64,000 nt of DNA from an uncultured Muribaculaceae bacterium (GTDB lineage Bacteria; Bacteroidota; Bacteroidia; Bacteroidales; Muribaculaceae): positions 1-64,000 of the forward strand of contig CANQZG010000017.1 in the NCBI GenBank assembly GCA_947628305.1. Direction: 5' to 3'. This document shows positions 61,086 through 64,000 of this stretch, one piece after another (the stretch's first letter is position 1; each line of letters starts with the position of its first letter). The translations under genes were made by a program, and so were the position numbers. The notes under the pieces were generated by a model. The model was given only the letters and a program-made list of their open reading frames with translations, was not told where the DNA came from and did no database searches.

Positions 61086-61556
61086 ATGGCAATCACTTAC
61101 ATGACCAAGGAAGGTTACAAGAAAAAAATGGAAGAAATCGCTTACCTGGAATCAGTTGAGCGACCCCGTATATCACACGCGATAGGCGAGGCCCGTGACA
61201 AGGGCGACCTGTCGGAGAACTCGGAATATGACGCGGCCAAGGAGGCCCAGGGCATGCTCGAGATGAAAATCGCGCAGCTGAAAGACCTTGTCGCCAACGC
61301 CCGCATCATCGACACAAGCGAGCTTAACACCGAGGAGGTACAGATTCTCAACCGCGTCAAAATCAAGAACATCGCCAACGGTATGACAATGGAATACACC
61401 ATCGTCGCCGACAGCGAGGCCAACCTCAAAGAGAAAAAAATCGGTTCAAGCACCCCGATTGCGCAGGGGCTGCTCGGCCACAAGCTCGGCGAGACCGTTG
61501 AAATCAAGGTGCCCGCCGGTCTGATGAAATTTGAAATCGTTGAAATCGCATTCTGA
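61086..61556 (+). CDS. greA: Transcription elongation factor GreA
   Basis: The 156-residue protein has the N-terminal coiled coil with YMTKEGYKKKMEEIAYLESV and DLSENSEYDAAKEAQGMLEM, whose acidic tip (Asp/Glu) enters the RNA polymerase channel. The C-terminal FKBP-like domain has SPIAQG-type segment STPIAQGLLGHKLGETVEIK. GreA stimulates cleavage of backtracked RNA. It is followed directly by the HIT gene, with a 1-nt overlap. Confidence 0.97.
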   Translation: MAITYMTKEGYKKKMEEIAYLESVERPRISHAIGEARDKGDLSENSEYDAAKEAQGMLEMKIAQLKDLVANARIIDTSELNTEEVQILNRVKIKNIANGMTMEYTIVADSEANLKEKKIGSSTPIAQGLLGHKLGETVEIKVPAGLMKFEIVEIAF

Positions 61557-61960
61557 TGGCCTCAATATTCAGTAAAATCGCAGCCGGGGAAATCCCGTCC
61601 TACCGGGTGGCATCGGACGACCGATATTATGCGTTCCTCGACATCAACCCGGTCGCACCGGGCCATGTCCTTGTAATCCCCCGCAAGGAGGTGAGTTACA
61701 TCTTCGACCTCGACAATGAGGACTATATCGGCTTGCAGATGATGGCGAAACGTGTCGCAAAGGCGATGAAAGCGGTCATGCCATGCGAGCGCATCGGCGT
61801 TGCGGTCATCGGCCTTGAGGTACCGCACACCCACATACACCTAATCCCCATCACCAACGAAGGGGACATGAACTTCGCCAACAAGTTGTCGCTCGACCCA
61901 AAGGAAATGGAGGAAATCGCCGCACGCATCAGCGCGGAATACGACCGACAGAATGCTTGA
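61556..61960 (+). CDS. HIT-family nucleotide hydrolase
   Basis: The 134-residue protein begins with the typical FSKIAAGEIPSYRVASDDRY and FLDINPVAPGHVLVIPRKEV. It has the catalytic histidine triad in VPHTHIHLIP. HIT enzymes split nucleoside phosphoramidates and similar compounds. It is coupled to greA upstream (TGATGG overlap) and overlaps the M20 gene by 8 nt downstream. The exact substrate is unknown. Confidence 0.94.
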   Translation: MASIFSKIAAGEIPSYRVASDDRYYAFLDINPVAPGHVLVIPRKEVSYIFDLDNEDYIGLQMMAKRVAKAMKAVMPCERIGVAVIGLEVPHTHIHLIPITNEGDMNFANKLSLDPKEMEEIAARISAEYDRQNA

Positions 61961-63008
61961 CAGCCTGTATTACGACTCCCTCGACCTGTTGAAATCACTG
62001 ATTTCAATCCCTCGCCACAGTCGCGAGGAATCGAAAGCGGCCGATTTAATCGAGGGAATGTTGACACATTGGGGGTTGCCTCCTCTCCGTCATGCCAACA
62101 ATGTGTGGGCAGTCGACCCGGAATATGACCCCTCACGTCCGACCATATTGCTCAACTCCCACATCGACACAGTGCGTCCAGCCACAGGCTGGACGCATAA
62201 TCCATACACCCCTGTCATCGAGGACGACCGCCTTTACGGCTTAGGCAGCAACGATGCCGGCGCATCGCTCGTTTCCCTGTTGGCGGCCTACCGTGCGTTG
62301 ACCACCCTCCCGCGACAAAGCAACCTCGTCTTCGTGGCATCGGCCGAGGAAGAGGTCAGCGGAAGAAACGGTCTCGAAGCAATCCTCCATACCCTCCCGC
62401 CAATCGATTATGCAATCGTTGGCGAACCCACCGGGATGAACCCTGCCGTGGCCGAGAAGGGGTTGATGGTGCTCGATGGGGTCGCTCGTGGCAAAGCCGG
62501 ACATGCCGCCCGTGACGAGGGCGACAACGCCATCTATCGTGCCATCAGCGCGATAGAACGACTACGCACCATGTCGTTTGACAAGGAGTCGGAAATGCTC
62601 GGCCCTGTCAAAATATCAGTGACACAGATTGAAGCCGGGACACAACACAACGTCGTGCCTGATGAATGCCGGTTTGTTGTGGACGTACGCACTACCGATG
62701 CCTATACCAACGCCGAGACCCTTGAATTAATCAGGACATACGTTCCCGAGGTAGAACTAAATCCGCGTTCGACACGTCTCAATCCGTCAGGGATACCGAC
62801 TGACAATCCCGTTGTCAGACGCGCCGTAATGCTGGGGTACAAACCTTACGGCTCCCCGACCCTAAGCGACCAGGCCCTGATGCCGTGGCCGAGCGTCAAA
62901 ATCGGCCCGGGGGACTCCGCCCGAAGCCACACCGCCGACGAATACATCACCCTCGCCGAACTGCGCGAAGCCATCGAAATCTACACCCGACTCCTCTCCG
63001 GCCTGTAG
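61953..63008 (+). CDS. M20-family metallo-hydrolase (ArgE/DapE-like)
   Basis: The 351-residue protein has the zinc-binding motifs TILLNSHIDTVRP and GLGSNDAGASLVSLLA, the catalytic Glu pair in FVASAEEEVSGRNGLEAI, and GEPTGMNPAVAEKG. The lid domain includes GKAGHAARDEGDNA. ArgE-type members remove acetyl or succinyl groups from ornithine or citrulline intermediates. Bacteroidetes use succinylated ones in arginine synthesis, but no arg gene is near, so the substrate is uncertain. It overlaps the HIT gene by 8 nt. Confidence 0.9.
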   Translation: MLDSLYYDSLDLLKSLISIPRHSREESKAADLIEGMLTHWGLPPLRHANNVWAVDPEYDPSRPTILLNSHIDTVRPATGWTHNPYTPVIEDDRLYGLGSNDAGASLVSLLAAYRALTTLPRQSNLVFVASAEEEVSGRNGLEAILHTLPPIDYAIVGEPTGMNPAVAEKGLMVLDGVARGKAGHAARDEGDNAIYRAISAIERLRTMSFDKESEMLGPVKISVTQIEAGTQHNVVPDECRFVVDVRTTDAYTNAETLELIRTYVPEVELNPRSTRLNPSGIPTDNPVVRRAVMLGYKPYGSPTLSDQALMPWPSVKIGPGDSARSHTADEYITLAELREAIEIYTRLLSGL

Positions 63009-63034
63009 AGAAGCCGCCAAATCCTTAAAAAATT

Positions 63035-63198
63035 GAGGATATTGCAAAACCCACAAATCAACATTGTAGGGACGCGCTAACGTGCGCGTCCTATATTGCT
63101 AAATCTATTACTTTTTTCCAGACGCGCCCGTTGGCGCGTCCCTACGATTTCTCATAAAACATCTAATCTCCCTAAGACTTCCTTTGCAACACACCTCC
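63035..63198. repeat. BIME-like element with terminal inverted repeats
   Basis: The ends GAGGATATTGCAAAAC (63035-63050) and CTTTGCAACACACCTCC (63182-63198) are inverted repeats. A forward hairpin at 63066-63091 (GTAGGGACGCGC...GCGCGTCC) faces a reverse one at 63120-63145 (GACGCGCCCG...GCGCGTCCCTAC). The remainder of 63199-63622 is AT-rich; no gene or clear promoter is seen, so it is probably the leader of the next gene. Confidence 0.78.
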
Positions 63199-63622
63199 AA
63201 CAGATACAATCCATACATTTTGTTAAAAAATGATAACAATGGATTGTTCCACCTTAATGATATTTGGGCAAAAAATGTCAACACAATTGATATTGAAACA
63301 ACTTTCCCGTACAATTTCACCGTTTCACCACATTTACATCTGACAAAACGCTCAAATTCGAGCCATCCACCATTTTACTATTTTAACATATAATGCCCAT
63401 TATCTCGTTAAAATTATTCTTATTTAATAATAGTGGCGTATTTTAAATATTTAATAAGGAATTTTTACCAAGATTATACTATAAAAAATTTCACAATTCA
63501 GGAAATACCAGTACTTTTACACGCTCTTTTGGACGAGCCATGTCAAATCGACCATACAGAGCACTATAATCTACCTTCGAAAAGATTGATTGATTGAATA
63601 AATAAAACTTTTAACCCTAATC

Positions 63623-64000
63623 ATGAACAAAGCAAACGTAAAACCCGCCAGCGGCAAGCTCGGCGTGCTCGTTGTGGGCCTCGGCGCCGTGACAACAACC
63701 TTTATGACCGGCGTCCTGATGACCCGCAAAGGCCTTGCAAAGCCTGTCGGCTCAATGACACAGTATGACAAGATGCGTGTCAATGACAACGGTGTAGACA
63801 AATATCTCAAATACAACGAAATCGTTCCTATCACCGACCTCAAGGACATCGTTTTCGGCGCATGGGATGTCTATCCCGCCAACGCCTACGAGAGCGCAAT
63901 CAACGCCGAAGTCCTCAAGGAAAAGGACATTGAGCCTGTAAAGGATGAACTCGTGAAAATCGTCCCGATGAAGGCAGCGTTCGACCACAACTATGCCAAA
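63623..64000 (+). CDS. myo-Inositol-1-phosphate synthase, N-terminal part (cut by window edge)
   Basis: 126 residues are visible and the frame is open to the edge. It begins MNKANVKPASGKLGVLVVGL with the NAD-binding GLGAVTTTFMTGVLM. PVGSMTQYDKMR, then ITDLKDIVFGAWDVYPANAY follow, as in the inositol-3-phosphate synthases of Bacteroidetes. The enzyme converts glucose 6-phosphate to inositol phosphate. In Bacteroides thetaiotaomicron this enzyme feeds inositol lipid synthesis, in a cluster with lipid synthases. The following genes are outside the window. The upstream 420 nt is AT-rich and ends in a long leader. Confidence 0.9.
   Translation, partial: MNKANVKPASGKLGVLVVGLGAVTTTFMTGVLMTRKGLAKPVGSMTQYDKMRVNDNGVDKYLKYNEIVPITDLKDIVFGAWDVYPANAYESAINAEVLKEKDIEPVKDELVKIVPMKAAFDHNYAK

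Overview
The window is a stretch of chromosome from a member of the Bacteroidales, most likely near Muribaculaceae or Prevotella-like gut lineages. The order-level call is well supported: promoters carry TAnnTTTG -7 boxes, there is a SusC/SusD pair, there are several TonB-dependent receptors, lipoproteins have an acidic stretch after the lipidated Cys, and a PorV protein is encoded. Several secreted proteins end in tails of the form EYYNLQGxRV...GxYIRRQG...KVxVK, as type IX secretion cargo does. The family-level placement is inference from those tails.

Layout, left to right. At 134-902 lies a frameshifted DUF4465-type lipoprotein. At 1043-4634 is a tightly overlapping operon (beta-propeller protein, CstA-type transporter, PHP phosphatase). 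At 4826-10101 are two tandem secreted M6 metalloproteases, followed by HU and a YeiH-type transporter on the minus strand. At 11903-17532 is a plus-strand run of two rhomboid proteases, a membrane-anchored EEP hydrolase, a Dcp-type M3 peptidase and a Crp/Fnr regulator. At 17641-26960 are a secreted propeller/jelly-roll protein, a small exported protein, a TonB receptor with partner lipoprotein, PorV and IspF. At 27522-30295 are a polyferredoxin membrane protein, ThyA and FolA. At 30477-37401, all minus strand, are a YciO-like protein, a B3/B4 protein, Asd, an EnvC-like protein, a DUF4292 lipoprotein, a TPR protein and Dut.

Further right, 37894-42900 holds an acyl-CoA ligase, a BtuB-like receptor and a beta-propeller lipoprotein. 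42887-47838 holds a small lipoprotein, a CotH-family protein and a subtilase. 47916-55380 is a small polysaccharide utilization locus in the order GH31, SusC, SusD. 55984-58869 holds a TlpA-like protein and LpxB. Then come tRNA-Glu, rpsT, a second tRNA-Glu, a PAP2 phosphatase fused to a beta-barrel, GreA, a HIT protein, an M20 hydrolase and the start of a myo-inositol-phosphate synthase cut by the right edge.

Themes. (1) Secretion: PorV and at least five proteins with type IX-like C-termini share the window. (2) Surface uptake: there are three TonB-receptor systems, one of them resembling BtuB/BtuG. (3) Repeats: intergenic gaps carry a dispersed family of GTAG-headed palindromes, often as inverted pairs, with stems that differ between copies yet stay self-complementary. 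They resemble REP/BIME elements. Three further inverted-repeat elements of about 200-275 bp are present. (4) The GH31 gene has its signal peptide in another frame, joined through a run of eight C, which suggests phase variation or a sequence error.
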